Source: Ophiobolus disseminans
Lineage: Eukaryota > Ascomycota > Dothideomycetes > Pleosporales > Phaeosphaeriaceae
DNA length: 64,000 nucleotides
Reading direction: 5' to 3'
NCBI GenBank assembly: GCA_010093685.1
Contig: MU006216.1
Coordinates: forward strand, 757,065-821,064
This document shows, piece by piece, positions 1-12,398 of this stretch. The notes beneath the pieces were generated by a model. That model made no database searches. It saw only the letters and a list, made by a program, of their open reading frames with translations, and was not told where the DNA came from. A program made the translations under genes and the position numbers. Numbering within the stretch: position 1 is the first letter of the stretch; each line of letters starts with the position of its first letter.

Positions 1-1183
1 GAGTGGTTACAGTGACACGTTTTGGTGCAGCGAAACTGGCCCGTTGTCGCAGCCATTGATCCTTTGGGCTTGTATGCTTGTTCGTGAAGAGGTCACCTGC
101 AAGATTCGGCATTGGCTATGCGTCGTTCGCAGTTGCTCGTGCTCTGGGACAGCTTCGTTTGTATCCTCGAGGCTGCTCATACATCATCACTAGGTACAAG
201 GGACTTACATATTGATAAGGCTTTGAGAATATATAGGCTACTTTCTCTGGCTGCATGTGTTGTTCGGGACGCAAACCCTTGCAGTGGAGCTGACCTCGGG
301 ATATACCCCCGGAGTTACGATGCAGGGTCTTAAGTGGAGCTGCAAAAGTCCACGCTGCACGTCCTTACGTTTGCAGCGCGGGATTCTGACCTTGTGGCAT
401 TAAAGAAGAGGTCCGATCATCTCATTGGGTACTTCACAATGTTGCAAGATTCTTTGGTTTGCTTCAGTCGGAATTTGTCCCTCCTGTTCAGCACGGCTGG
501 CACTTTCAAAACTTGGAGGACGACGTTAGCTAAGAATTCAAAGGTTGTGTCACCTTCTGGGAGTCGCTCCCGGACAAATCGATTCATCTGTGGGGGTTTT
601 GCTTTTGCCTTGCTTGTTCGCTCCAGTAAGATGGCGTTGCGGATAAGCTTCACTACATCAACGCTACAGCAGCATTTGAAAGGCTACATGAGCTCAACAA
701 TTCCAAGGTCACAGCAAGTCCAATCACATAATGTGAGTTTTGATGTTCCCAACTCGGTGTAATAATCACCCCACGTTCATTTTTCACTGTTTGACATTCA
801 AGAGGCCATGTTTACATATGCTATTCATTCAACTACGTTATTCACTTTTGAAGAGATTGTTTTTCCACATGTCATTCCGTTCCATTCTATGCATTTTTCC
901 ACATGTCATTCCATTCCATTCTATGCAAAACTAAGAGTGTAACTGTCCACATCTCTCAACAATTCGCAATGGTATCAACAACACGTACGCTCCATACTCC
1001 GAGGTTTCGAAACAAAGAAATCAGCTCTCCTTCTAAGAAGGCAAGAGCAGAGAACAAGGAAGAGCTAATAAAACATTGATTGCGGTCCGTCCATCATAGC
1101 ACACTTGAATCGCTTACACGACTTAAGCTAACAATGCGTGAAGGGACCTATGGGCGACGGAGACTGGAGGGGAAAGTGCACGT
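1..1183. other. Gene-free left edge
   Basis: No reading frame here has convincing protein character. The open stretches are short, mostly lack an ATG start and match no family I recognise. Positions 861-927 hold a near-perfect 33-nt direct duplication (listed separately). The right end is downstream of the minus-strand AA11 gene and should hold its 3' untranslated region. The left end could belong to a gene cut by the window edge, but I see no domain supporting that. Confidence 0.5.
861..927. repeat. 33-nt tandem duplication
   Basis: Two 33-nt copies at 861-893 and 895-927 are separated by one base and differ at one position (G to A). Each begins TTTTCCACATGTCATTCC and ends CATTCTATGCA. It is a simple local duplication in non-coding DNA, with no terminal inverted repeats or coding capacity suggesting a mobile element. 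Confidence 0.85.
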
Positions 1184-2443
1184 TTAAGCGTACACAGTCC
1201 GCAGCGTCGAAGCGTAGTCGGCCCGCCTGGCAATCTTGCCGCCCTTGCACGTGGTGCCCTGAGCGACAGATTGGAAGGTGGCCTTGCCCCAGTTGCAGAC
1301 GGCGAACTGCTTGCCGTCGGCGCTGCAGACGATGGAACCGTCGGGAGAGCAGGCTTGGCCGACAGCGGGTGATGTGGCACCACCAGATGGCACGGGAGTT
1401 GCGGCACCACCAGAAGGAACGGGAGTTGCGGGGGCCTTGGATGGGACAGCAACAGGAGCGGATGCTGCTGGAGTCTGAGACAAGGCAGGTGTAGCGGCCC
1501 CGGAAGCCTGAGGAGAAGGCATCGCCGCATGATGTCCTGAGGCGGTGCACTTCTTGGAGGATGGGCCTGGGGAAGATAGCGCTGTCACCATGACAACCTC
1601 GCGGATTGTGCTCGTGATAACTGGGGCGGCCTGGAGAGCCTGCGACGAGACAGCAGGGCTGGCGGCTGGAGACACCACTGTAGAGGCGACCGGAGAGGCG
1701 ACAGGGTTAGCTGGCTGCTGTTGAGCAGGTCCATTGGTGCTGCCACCAGCACTACTAGGACCACCGCACAGAGGCATGAAGGGGCCTTTACCGGCTTGGA
1801 TCTTGTACTTGCCCGGGTTCTCGAAAGTGTAGTCGAATTTCTCTGTCGTCGCACATGTACCCTGAGACGCGAGATTGGCAACGGCCATGTCTGGGAGCGC
1901 CTCAAAGGCAGACATGTCGCTAGCTCCTCCAGTGACGGTGACAGGAGCGCAATTCATATACATCTCGCGCTGGCCCACCTTGTTGAACCATGTCCACGAC
2001 ATTGCAAGATCGCCATTAGGAACCTCGGGAGGGATAGTGAACTCAAAGCCCGGAGTGACTAAGTTGACAAAGTTGGGGTTGTCAGGGAGGAAGTTGCCCC
2101 CTGTAGGAGGAGGGGGTGGACAGCCACCCTCGATAGAGTAGATGACTTTCCACTTGGAAGCCTTGGTAGGTGCCTTGTCGGTAGTCACAGAGATTTGACA
2201 GGAACCGCCGTCGTGTGTAGCTGAACCCTTCAAATCGAGCCGTTGTTTGGAACCAACAGGCCACAGATTTGGCGAGGTGGATGTGTAGGGAACAGCCTTG
2301 CATGGGAAGTCGCTACCGGACTTGTCGAGATTGAAGTTGTTGGGGGCGCCGAACGGAATGGGCTTGGTTATGACCATGTGGGCGTTTGCGAATGGTGCTA
2401 TGGCCAGCAAGGCAACCACGATGGTAGTGGTGGAAAACATCAT
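1184..2443 (-). CDS. AA11-type lytic polysaccharide monooxygenase with C-terminal X278-like module
   Basis: A secreted 419-residue protein from one uninterrupted frame. Residues 1-21 form a signal peptide whose predicted cleavage after ANA leaves His22 as the new N-terminus; AA11 enzymes use this histidine in the copper histidine brace. A second histidine, His77, lies in THDGGSCQ, matching the family's second copper ligand. FPCKAVPY near residue 46 and the downstream WTWFNKVGQREMYMNC are further AA11-like landmarks. A long Ala/Ser/Pro/Val linker (about 225-360) leads to a 57-residue C-terminal segment with four cysteines (365, 373, 383, 399), resembling the X278 module of some AA11 proteins. 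Known AA11 members oxidatively cleave chitin, so a role in cell-wall or external chitin turnover is inferred. The ATG at 2443 is the only start giving the signal peptide. Family assignment is firm; X278 is by pattern only. Confidence 0.85.
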   Translation of the reverse strand: MMFSTTTIVVALLAIAPFANAHMVITKPIPFGAPNNFNLDKSGSDFPCKAVPYTSTSPNLWPVGSKQRLDLKGSATHDGGSCQISVTTDKAPTKASKWKVIYSIEGGCPPPPPTGGNFLPDNPNFVNLVTPGFEFTIPPEVPNGDLAMSWTWFNKVGQREMYMNCAPVTVTGGASDMSAFEALPDMAVANLASQGTCATTEKFDYTFENPGKYKIQAGKGPFMPLCGGPSSAGGSTNGPAQQQPANPVASPVASTVVSPAASPAVSSQALQAAPVITSTIREVVMVTALSSPGPSSKKCTASGHHAAMPSPQASGAATPALSQTPAASAPVAVPSKAPATPVPSGGAATPVPSGGATSPAVGQACSPDGSIVCSADGKQFAVCNWGKATFQSVAQGTTCKGGKIARRADYASTLRTVYA

Positions 2444-3585
2444 TTTGCGGAGACCGGCTGCGGAAGATGTGTTGACCGAGGTGTTCGAAATTGTGTCTCG
2501 AGGGGTGTGTATGTGAGTGATCGAAGGAAGATTGTAAGTCGTCTTGTCGCAAAGGTAACCTATCGTGGATAGGTGTTGCGGGTTTTGATGCGAGGTGTGT
2601 TCGATGAGTTATCTGGAGAGAATATGTAGCAAGCTTAAGTAGCGGGGAGGGCAAAACTTCTACAATGCTGTGCAGCGGGTTCAATAGCATTGTCGCGGCA
2701 CGATGGGACAATAGGTTCATAATGGCTCAATGACACATCGGCGTGTGAGGAAGTGAAGGTGAAGGTGAAGGTGACTGGATGACGAGACTATTGTGTGGTC
2801 ACAGCGCATGAGTGTGACGAGGGGAACAGACAGAGCGAAACGAAATGATTCATAGAACGAGTGCTCTCGCGGATGCAGCTAAGGTGTAGAGGTACTCCAT
2901 GCGGTTTCGGCATTATGAGGCACTAGCAAGTAGAGACTCGCAGAACAAAGGCATGAAAGCAAAGAGAAGAGTGACATGTGGAGATGGAATCCTTCATGGC
3001 CGCGAGTTAATGATATCACGACTTGGCTTTGGTGAATGTATGGTCCGCGCAATTCGTTGACGTCTCGTCGGGTCATAAGTCTTGTCATATTCCAGCCTCA
3101 TCGATAATGAATTTCGTCGCCTCCATAATGTTTACAAAGCATTGTGCGAAATCACAAGTCCCAGTTGGAGTGAGCGTTAAGATCATAATGCATGTTGTGA
3201 AGGGCATTGAAGTGACGCAGGAGGTGAGTTGCAGAAGGTGAAGAATTGAATATGCAGGTTGAGGTGCAAGTCATACATCATACAATTTGACAACGATTGT
3301 CGCAATGTCAATGCGAACATGACATATGTGGGGAGTCTTGAGACTCAAAGAGGTTGCTGGTCGATGTGGATGGATGAGTAAGATTAGGGGCGCTCGGACC
3401 CTGCGCCACACGAGCTGCGCCTCGGTTCAGTCGCTCAGTGCATCCATGAATCACCGAAGACGGCCACAGCCACGATTGTCCCTGCAGCAACTCGCAACAT
3501 CTCAGCTAGCATGCGCTCCGTGAACGTTACCACCCTGCAGTGAGATGGCCCGCGCAAATGCACGTACAACTGCTGTTAGCGCGTC
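2444..3585. promoter_or_regulatory. Divergent intergenic region between AA11 gene and RIC1
   Basis: These 1,142 bp separate two divergently transcribed genes and must hold both promoters. A short GAAGGT triplication lies at 2755-2772. I see no convincing coding frame and no strong TATA element next to either start. Confidence 0.5.
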
Positions 3586-6500
3586 ATGACGTATTGGCCC
3601 ATCTCTTCGCCCTCTGTCTTTGCGGCCACTAAGCACACCAATCCTGAGCGCACGCGCGTGTCCAACGATGGTGTCGAGCATGGCCAGCATGAGGCAAGAC
3701 ATGGCGAAACAGCCACGCACGGGGAGGCTGAGGTGAAGGTGAAGGTGAAGGAGAAGGAGAAGGAAAGGGAGAATGACAGGGTGCGACCACAGGCTCAACG
3801 ACGCGCACCGAGTCACATGGTCGAAGACGATATCCATGGCGAGATTATTGCAGTCAGAGTGACGCGGAGTGGTCACATGTTTGCGACGCTCACGCGAACC
3901 ACCCTGACCATCTGGCAGGCGAAGGCATGTCTTCTGGTCTGCGCGAGTGGCCGTTTGCTGATATGTTACGTAGCCTACGGTTGTACTGGCTTCTGTCTTG
4001 CGCTCAGAGCAGTCGGTCAAAACATACGGTCCCAATACAGACATTCTTCTTCGCCCCGACTCGCAGATATTCGTAGTGCAGACCACGCTCGGCTTCCTCA
4101 TCACCTACTCCCTTGCGACCGACCATTCTTCCCGCGTATACACGACCCATTTCACGAATACACATGGAGGACACTCAAGAAGGAGCAGCACCATCTCAGG
4201 GTTCAAACAGCAGCGCCAGCACAACACCAATGCTGGACCTGGGGAAGGCAGCGGGCTGAAGGAGCTCAGCCTCCGCTTCCGCATGGTCATACGCGTTGAT
4301 GCCGGCATCGTACGGGCTTTGGCGCTGGACGACGAGCTTGTTGTCGCGACGGAGAAGCCTGCAGCCGTGCAATGCATTCGCTGGGCGCCAGACAGCAGTG
4401 GAAGTCAGACTAGCACTGAGCTGCTGAACAAGATGACGTGGTTGGGGAAAAAGGCAACACTCTCAGACATAGTTCATGATCGGCCCATGAACTTGTTGTG
4501 TTGGGTCACCGGGGGAGGCCAGGCATTCGCCGTTCAGCGCGTACGCTCCAGCGCCGCCCAGGACAGCGCTGGCCTTTTTCGCGGGTACGGCTTCCACACA
4601 CCAGAGTCCGACGCTGAGCATGGCGTAAAAGCTGCGATAAATGCAAGGTTCTCATTGCTTGCAGTTGGCTGCGCTAATGGGGACATATGCGTTTACACTG
4701 CCCGAGACTACACCGGAAACATCCCGCTCTCACATCGAGTGAGGCCAAATGTTTCGTCCCCTGGAGCCTTGACCACTCTGGCCTACTCTCCAGATGGCTA
4801 TTGCCTTTTCGCCGGATACGAGAATGGGTGGGCGATGTGGAGTGTGTATGGTAAACCCGGCGCTACTAGCTTTACCACAGACCGCATGCTTTCGGAGTCG
4901 AACGGTGAGACATGGCTACTTGGTGTTCACGATGCGTTCTGGATCGGATCGGGAGCGGAGCTTGTCGTTCTGGGCAAGAACAGTAATCGCCTGTTCGTCT
5001 TGGAGATGGCTCGGAGTGCCATCACTGGTTGTTTCTCCTCCGCCAACATCTCGAGATCGCTTATGCAGACAAGTACTGGCTTCATGATCTATCGTGGATA
5101 CGACTTGCCAGATCTTACCACCATATCAGCAGATGTGTCGCTTTGGAATCACGTACAGGTACCACCTCACTATCTGGTGGATCAGTGGCCCATCCGGTGT
5201 ACAGTCATTTCAAATGATGGCCGCTATGTCGCAATCGCCGGGAAACGCGGGCTCGCGCACTATAGCATCAACAGCGGGCGCTGGAAGATGTTCGACGATC
5301 CATTCATAGAAAACGAGTTTACTGTTCGAGGCGGTATGTGTTGGTTCCAGCACGTGCTCATCGTAGCTGTTGAGTGTCAAGAGTCCCATGAGGTATTTGC
5401 CCTTGCATCTGGAAGCTCATGGCGATAGACTAACGCCTTGCCCCCAGATACGAATATACTCACGCGAAGCCGCACTCGACAACAACCACATCATGCATGT
5501 CCAAAAGCTCCCAGCTCCAATTGTACTAATTGCGCCATCCGGAGAGGATTCACTTCTTGTTTATACTTATGAAAATGTTTTGTATCACTATGTAATTAAC
5601 GTTGCAGATGCTGCTGTTAAGCTGATACAAGTTGGCCAGATTGCACTGCATGGCATCATTCGTGCACCTCCTCGAGTGCGGGCTCTTAGCTGGATACTAC
5701 CTGAGGACCAGATTCGTAAGTCTTGTGGATATTTGTGTCGTCTGTGTTACTAAACGGCGTAGACCACGGAGATCCTTCGCAGGATGTGGCAGTCGCCACC
5801 ATACTATTCCTTGTTGACGGCAAACTCGTTTTGCTTCAACCTACGACAACGGAGGGCGGTGAACTCAAGTATGAGATGCGGATCATCGCCCAGAACGTCG
5901 AAACTTACGCGCTCATGCGCGACCATCCCGCTTTTGCCATCGACATGCACACGGACTCACTCCCAGCTAGCCCTTCCGCAGGGCTGACGATGAATGGTGT
6001 GCATGGCCACGATCTGCGAGATTCTCTGTGGTTCTTCGACGGCCATGACATGCGGGTCTGGATCGACATGCAAGACGTTCTGGCATCTGCGTCTGCCGAA
6101 CTTGGTCGAGAACTACCTACACCTGTCAAAATACCAGTCGACTTCTACCCTTTGTCTGCTTTGATCAACAAAGCCATTGTCTTTGGCATAGAGTCAGAAC
6201 TCATACAACGGCGGGACACCAGCTTCGCTTTCTTGCGTTTTGGAACAAGGGTATGTAGCGCGAACTCTCTGACGAATCGCAGATATATCGTGGCGAACAT
6301 TTGCTGACATGATGTAGACGCACCTGTTCCTTCCCGCGCTGCTGCGCTATCACTTAGCGCAATACAACCACCCTGCCGCCCTACATCTCAGCCACCATTA
6401 CCAGCAGTTGCAGTATTTCCCGCATGCTCTGGAGATCTTGTTACACGAGGTTCTTGATGAGGAGGCTGATACACAGCCACCGCCCGAACAAGCATTGTTA

Positions 6501-7112
6501 CCAAGTGTTCTGTCGTTTTTGAGTTCATTTCCGCAGTATCTTGACATAGTGGTACAATGTACACGCAAGACGGAGGTTCGCTCCTGGCGGACTTTGTTTT
6601 CGAATCTTCCACCACCAGAAGAGCTTTTCGAAGAGTCGTTGCAGAAGGGCAATTTGAAAACAGCAGGCGGTTATCTTCTCGTGCTCCATACCTTTGAGGA
6701 GCTGCGACCGACAGGCGACCAAGTAGTGCGCTTACTCCAGTGCGCGAAAGACGAACAGGATTGGGAACTATGTAAGGAGCTTGCGCGATTTCTCATGGCA
6801 CTCGACGAGTCGGGCGTAACGTTAAGAAACACGTTGGAACTGGTGGAGCTTAAGTCACCGTCAACAGAGCCGGATCGAGGCCAAGCGCACTTCACTTTTG
6901 ACACTACACGGCTGAATATACCGCAACGGGGTCGGAGCAATGGACATCGGACTGGAGGAAGCCCTGGTTCAGGCAATCATTCCACGTCACCCAGCTCCCA
7001 GACAAGAGGCAGCGGAAGTGTGAGCCCCGGTGCAAGCGCTGCCGGTCCGGGGATTGCTCCACAACCAGAAGGTAGAGACTACTTCGGTCTGGGGCTAGGC
7101 GGCGCGGGCTAG
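3586..7112 (+). CDS. RIC1: RIC1 homologue, Golgi Rab GEF subunit
   Basis: Ric1 pairs with Rgp1 as the exchange factor for the Rab6/Ypt6 GTPase at the Golgi, needed for endosome-to-Golgi retrieval. Five exons: 3586-3924, 3974-5392, 5448-5715, 5763-6250 and 6318-7112, giving about 1,102 residues, normal for fungal Ric1. The start MTYWPISSP is the conserved Ric1 N-terminus. LRSEQSVKTYGPNTDILLRP and FVVQTTLGFLITYSLATD belong to the N-terminal beta-propeller. From about residue 830 the RIC1 helical domain follows (HYQQLQYFPHALEILLHEVLD). The tail after about residue 1,020 is Ser/Gly-rich and poorly conserved. Introns 2-4 have GT donors; intron 1 starts with GC (GCATGT), and only this splice joins IWQAK to PTVVLASVLRSE in frame. 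Residues 46-60 hold an unusual alternating Lys/Val and Lys/Glu run. Identity is very likely; exon ends are inferred. Confidence 0.92.
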
Positions 7113-8176
7113 TGGCCGTTGTCAGAGTGGTATCACAGCATGGGTACCACAGCGCAATAAAAACGGCTGAATGAAAGCCTAGCTTCAAGGTACATGCTGA
7201 AATCTTCTCATTAGCTTGTCAGATTTGTGTAGCAAGCATGTGACAGCCTTGCGAGGCTGCTGGCACCGACACACACGCACGTAACGAGTGGGAACTTCAT
7301 TCACTGGGTAAATAATCACATCACATTAGCACTTGTCGTTGTCGTCTAAGATCGTATGGGTACTCGTGTCGTTGGGAGCTGACGCGCACCGCTCCCGTAT
7401 GGCGAATAGATCAAGACATGTCCGTCTGATTGGTTGATTATGCGACAAATGTAGAAAGGGAACGGTGGCTTGACGTTGTGCACACTACTTGGGGCGGTGA
7501 GACTCGCTTGAGGTTTCTCTGGATCGGCGAGCGGGCGTCAGCATTGCATCCGGTGCGACCAGGCCGTGAAGGTCGACAGAACACCAGTCTAGGGTTCTCA
7601 TTGCACTAATGTTTGACATTCCTTTGGCATTTGAGGAGATGGATGATACTGTGATACTGCGATACTGAATGCAATTTATCGTCTTTCATCTGTTTCTATT
7701 TGCACGACAAGCATGTCAGCCCAGTGTTCTGTCATGTTTCCAGAACCGTGTACGGCATCGCTAGACGACTTAGCGTCTGCCGCAGGGTTTGTCAGGCCAG
7801 CAATGCCTCTTCGTCCCGCACTTGGTGTTGGTTTTGCAGGCATCATGACACTGCCACAACCCAAGTTCACCGTCTCGCATTTCACACAGATGCGCAGCCA
7901 TCGCGACCTGATGCTGCATGACGCACAGTTACTACCACTGAATATCTAGTGTGGCGATTGATGGCGTTATCGCAGCATGTGCGCCTCCACGAGAGGATGC
8001 GCAGTGCAGCAACCGAAAGCTACATATACTCTAGGCGACCCACTTCCTTCAGCCCTACAACTTTCGATCGATCCTTCTTCGGATTACGGAACAATACATC
8101 CATCTGTATCAGGGGATGACCTGCATACCATAGTTTGGTACCTCCATCATCAGTCTTGAATTTCGGAATCTCAACT
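7113..8176. other. Intergenic region, RIC1 3' end to transcription-factor-like gene
   Basis: About 1.06 kb with the RIC1 3' end and the promoter of the next gene. A 78-codon ATG frame at 7713-7949 is present but has no recognisable domain and overlaps an antisense frame of similar length, so it is not called. Confidence 0.5.
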
Positions 8177-10539
8177 ATGACGGCCCCTCCCGCTGCACGG
8201 CCCCTCTTCAGTAGCTCGTTCGACCCATACTTGCCACTCGCTTCCACCTACATCTCGAGCACGCCGACCTTTCCGTCGGATTCGAGCTTCGTCTGGCCCT
8301 CGATGCTGCCGCATCAGGCACCTGAAGGTAAGAAGCAATCTTATACATCTAGCAAGCACACGCCCAGGCTCAGAAGGCTGAGCGTGCCGTAAGGAGCAAG
8401 CATCGCAAGCAAAGGACCATGCACAATCATAATAGTTGCGCCCCAGATTTGTAGAGATGGCATGACTATGATCAGACTAGTCCCTAACACAATTATACAG
8501 CACGGCCTCTGCGAAAGAAATCCAAGAGCCCACCAACAACAGCCAACGAGGAACCAGCCAGCGATGGTGGTCTCATCTTTATCACTGGCGGTACGCCAGC
8601 AGACTTCAAATCCAAGAAGAACATGACAACTGTGCGGAAAAAAGCCATGGATTCGTTTCTCAAAGGCGATAAGACGATGAGCAAGAAACCGAGAAGTCCA
8701 GCGGATGGGTCAATTCAAAGTAGCGTATCGAACAAGTCAAAAGCAAACATCGTATACGACGATGTTTCCACTGTACTCTCCACAGCTCCCACCACAGTCT
8801 CTGGAGGTGGAGAGTGTGTCGAAAGGACAAAGACGAGCTCCCCAACTAGGTCATTCAGGATCAATCGTCACGAACGCGATTCGTCTAGCGCAGAGGGCTC
8901 GGTAATACGGTCATCGAAAACTCGAGACTTCATACTTCCATCGGCACCGATAGTCCTTCCATGCCGAACGACCGTACCTCTTCCATATGACGAGCACATT
9001 CCACCACTATTTGTTTCGATCGGCAAGTCACTCGACCCCTTTCGAACGATGTTCCAAGCTAGCCACCCTGGTGTGTCCGTTGAAGAGTTGAAATTTCATT
9101 GCAGTCGTTACTTCGGCACGAGGTCGCTAGGGAGGTATTGGATACCTACAGCGCTGAGCTATCCCCACACATTTCTTGGCACATTGTGTCTGGCAACTAC
9201 ATACCACGATGTCATGCATGAACTGCCGTTGGAGAGTATTCAGACAGTTGCGTTGCGCCAGGAGGTTATTCACCTAGTCGGACGGAACATGTTGAACCCG
9301 GAAACAAGCGTATCAGACCACAACATCATGGCGGTTATACAGCTTATCATCTCGGAAGTAATTGGAAGAGAAGAGTCGGGCTTAACATGGCACGAGAGCG
9401 GTATAGAAACCATGGTCAAACAGCGGGGCGGCCTGAACCAACTTGGCGTACATGGACGTCTGGCGTCATCTATCTCGTGGGTGTCTTTGGCTATTGCGGT
9501 ACTCCGAGAAGAGCAACCGCGCAGTATGTATCTCGACTACTGTACAGCCAATTCGAAAAAGCATTATCAGCCTACCGCGACAATACCCGAGTCGCCGATC
9601 TACTGTCCACGATCTACCTTCAAGACAATCCAGCGATCATCAAGATGTACGCCCAAGGCACAAGAGTTGTTAGGCGACATTCGAATGATGATTGATATAT
9701 TTCTACACGAAACGAGACAGACTCGACGCAACTCGCAGACACTACTGAATTTGTATAAGAAGATCATTAGTACAAGCGAGTACCCATCCGCTCCCGAACT
9801 TGGCAAGAGCCAGGTTCTGACCGAACATGACTGGAAATACGAGGCGATCCGCATTGCCTCTATTATTCAAGCAACGGCCATCATCAGGCGCTTGCCACTA
9901 TCCGAGGCATTATCGCATGCTGCGAACCCACGAACCCAATCAGTGACCACTAATTCGACTATTGCGACCACATCGAACGAGACGATCTCACTCTTCGAGC
10001 ACCTGACGTCACCTTCGATTTCCATTCACTCCGCCAGCTCTACGATAGCCCCATCGTATTTCCCTCCCACTGGCGCCCGTTCTTCGAACTCATCCATCAA
10101 CGCATCTCGCCCCTCCTTTTCATCGACCATGAGCGCACCACGACCTTCGATGTCCTCTACTCACTCAGCAGCCTCCTCGCACGACTATTTCCCCGCGCCC
10201 ACCACACCTATACTCAATAGCACCACAACCTTTTTACGAGACCTCCGCACCGCAATCGAAGCCTCAAACATGTCAGAGTGTTGGTCCGACATGGCGGGTG
10301 TCTTACTCTGGGTCTGCCTCGTCGTTGGTGCAGCAAGCAAGAACAGCGAGAACAAAGTCCTGAAGAAGTATTTTTCAGCGCTAACGATGAGAGCGGGTAT
10401 TATGCTGTGTTTCGAGCATCCCGAGGCAATCAATAGTACGGTATTGAAGATGTGTGAGGTTGTCGACGCGTTGAATGTGAGTGCTGCAGAGGACAGGGAC
10501 GATGATGGTAAGGGTAAGGGAAAGAAACGACGGGTTTGA
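8177..10539 (+). CDS. Fungal transcription-factor-like protein lacking a zinc cluster
   Basis: Two exons, 8177-8327 and 8501-10539, around a 173-nt intron (GTAAGA donor; branch CTAAC 16 nt before the TACAG acceptor), give 729 residues. The ATG at 8177 is the first in frame. Residues 77-109 (FITGGTPADFKSKKNMTTVR onward) resemble the short basic segment at the N-terminus of a large ascomycete family whose C-terminal part is the fungal-specific transcription-factor domain (Fungal_trans_2, PF11951). That domain appears to run from about residue 228 (LDPFRTMFQASHPG) to the C-terminus. A Ser/Thr-rich stretch lies at about 540-610. No Zn(II)2Cys6 cysteine pattern is present, so the protein is either a regulator lacking its own DNA-binding domain or binds DNA otherwise. 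Target genes cannot be read from the sequence. Confidence 0.7.
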
Positions 10540-12305
10540 GAAGCGGTGGGGGTGTATTACCCATCTAGGGGCGCTCTAGAGAGTTCTTGCAAGGACTGTT
10601 CTCTGGAGTGGCGACCGTTCGGAAGTTTCGAAGGTCGGTAGCTGTGAGGTTGGCCGTATGTATTCAGTGTGTCTTGTACATCCGCTGTAGCTATTCATAT
10701 TTTACTGTCTTGTCTCCTACACTTGTCAAAGTAATTTCGATGTCTTCACGTAGCGATTGTTCTCATTAGTTCTATGTGGCCGAGCATGACTTGAAGCCTG
10801 CAATGTCTACGAATCATCTTGAGGTCGGTGTTGCGCTCCAATCTTTTCGAGTCGTCGCATTGGCAGCGAAGGTGCTTTCGGGACAGTAGAACACGCCGGC
10901 GAGTCATCATGTTACCCAGGTACATCACATTCACAATGAAGTACCGACTCATTCGCTCGGACCCGTCTTCGGACCAAGCTCAAGCTCAGCGTATGCCTCC
11001 CGGTCTGGAACGCCCGGCGCACAATTTGCGACGAAATGAACAACGGTGGATGGCTCTTTCCGCCCTGCGGTAGCGATTGATCTAGCTGCTGCTCTCGTTC
11101 GAGTGCAGAATGGCGGCTGCGCTCGTGACTGGAGTGACCACGGTCTCGCCTATCATGACCGGCATCTAGGTAGACTCAGTGCGCCTGATGTGGAGGTCAA
11201 CTAGACAGAGTAAAGACACTCGTAGACGTGTGTTCATGTGCGCAATGATTACTCCTTCGTTAAGTCAACTTCGTACAAACTTGGTGTATCTCAATTACTC
11301 CGATCCATGACTCCATGACCTCCCGAGGCCGTTAATGCGACGGGAGGTATTCTTTGGCCATGTCACACAGCAGTCGCGCTCCAGGCGTCCTCAGAGCCAC
11401 ACCCTCCTCAGCATGTAAATCGCACAGAGGAACTCGATCGCAAGCACACTAAGCGGTTACGACGGCACATCATGGGAAAAGAGTCGTCGCGTCACTCACT
11501 TTGACAAACGACAAACTCACTCACGGCCAGACATGTCAGCTCAATTTTGGAGGCACGCGTGTCTGTAGAAGTCGCTCACGCACTGCTAAGGTGCCTAACT
11601 GAACTGAGTGGCTGAGCTCTTTACGATTTGCTTGTGCTATTGCCGCGCTTGATAGCCGTTTCCCTGCGAATGTGCTGACTTCAGCGTGACAGTCCGCAAT
11701 ATCACTGCATAGATATCATGCACAATGAAGAATTCGAGGTCAAATTGGGTTACTCGTCGCTGCAGTTCACGGGCAACCTTCTAAGAGCGCCAAAGGTTCA
11801 TGTGTTATTCATCGTTGTCCGGCGTCGCTGTCGTCCTCCTCAAACTCGTTCGCACATAGGCTTGTGTTCTCGCCTACTGATTCAACAGTGTACTCTGATT
11901 TGACGCCACGGTGTTGCAACACAGCTCTCACTATACCAGTCCTTCCATACTCAACTGTGGCAATGGGCGCGACTCAGCATATCTGCTTCCCAATCGCACA
12001 CTCCACAACATGTCACCCACACCAATTTCGACAACTCTCTCTCACCTCGAGCTCTGCCATGCAGGGTCCTCTCGCCGCCTTGCTGTTGATCTCTTTGGCC
12101 AATGACAGCCCTTGCTACCGGCGTGCGCGCGTCTGTGCGGGGTTGATCTTGCGGTCAAAGTCTCCTTCACCTGCGCTCCCCGCGTCACAAGATCACAACA
12201 GAACCAGACAGAAGCACTTATGACGCACCTGAGAGGCCATTCTACTCCCCGCTTGACTCCGGCTCAGTCAGCGTGATCCGAGCTCCACTAGCGCGCCCTG
12301 GGGAC
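10540..12305. other. Gene-free stretch
   Basis: About 1.8 kb of mixed-composition DNA after the transcription-factor-like gene. The open frames are short (under 120 codons), overlap on both strands and carry no recognisable domain. No transposon termini or RNA gene are apparent. Confidence 0.5.
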
Positions 12306-12312
12306 TATACAA
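12306..12312 (+). promoter_or_regulatory. TATA-like element before a C/T-rich leader
   Basis: TATACAA lies in a GC-rich setting and is followed by a pyrimidine-rich tract of the kind that marks fungal transcription starts and leaders. About 90 bp downstream an ATG in good context (12399) begins a very short frame. The arrangement suggests a plus-strand promoter, but no protein of normal length follows. Confidence 0.35.
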
Positions 12313-12398
12313 GGGCTGCCCCCCCTCCCCTCTACACTCTTTTGCTCCATCGCCTCAACCACAATTTCCTCAATCACCTCAACTCAACTGCCAGCATT

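Noticed and set aside
7713..7949. 78-codon plus-strand ATG frame after RIC1
   Set aside because: No recognisable family, no promoter or splice evidence, similar antisense frame.
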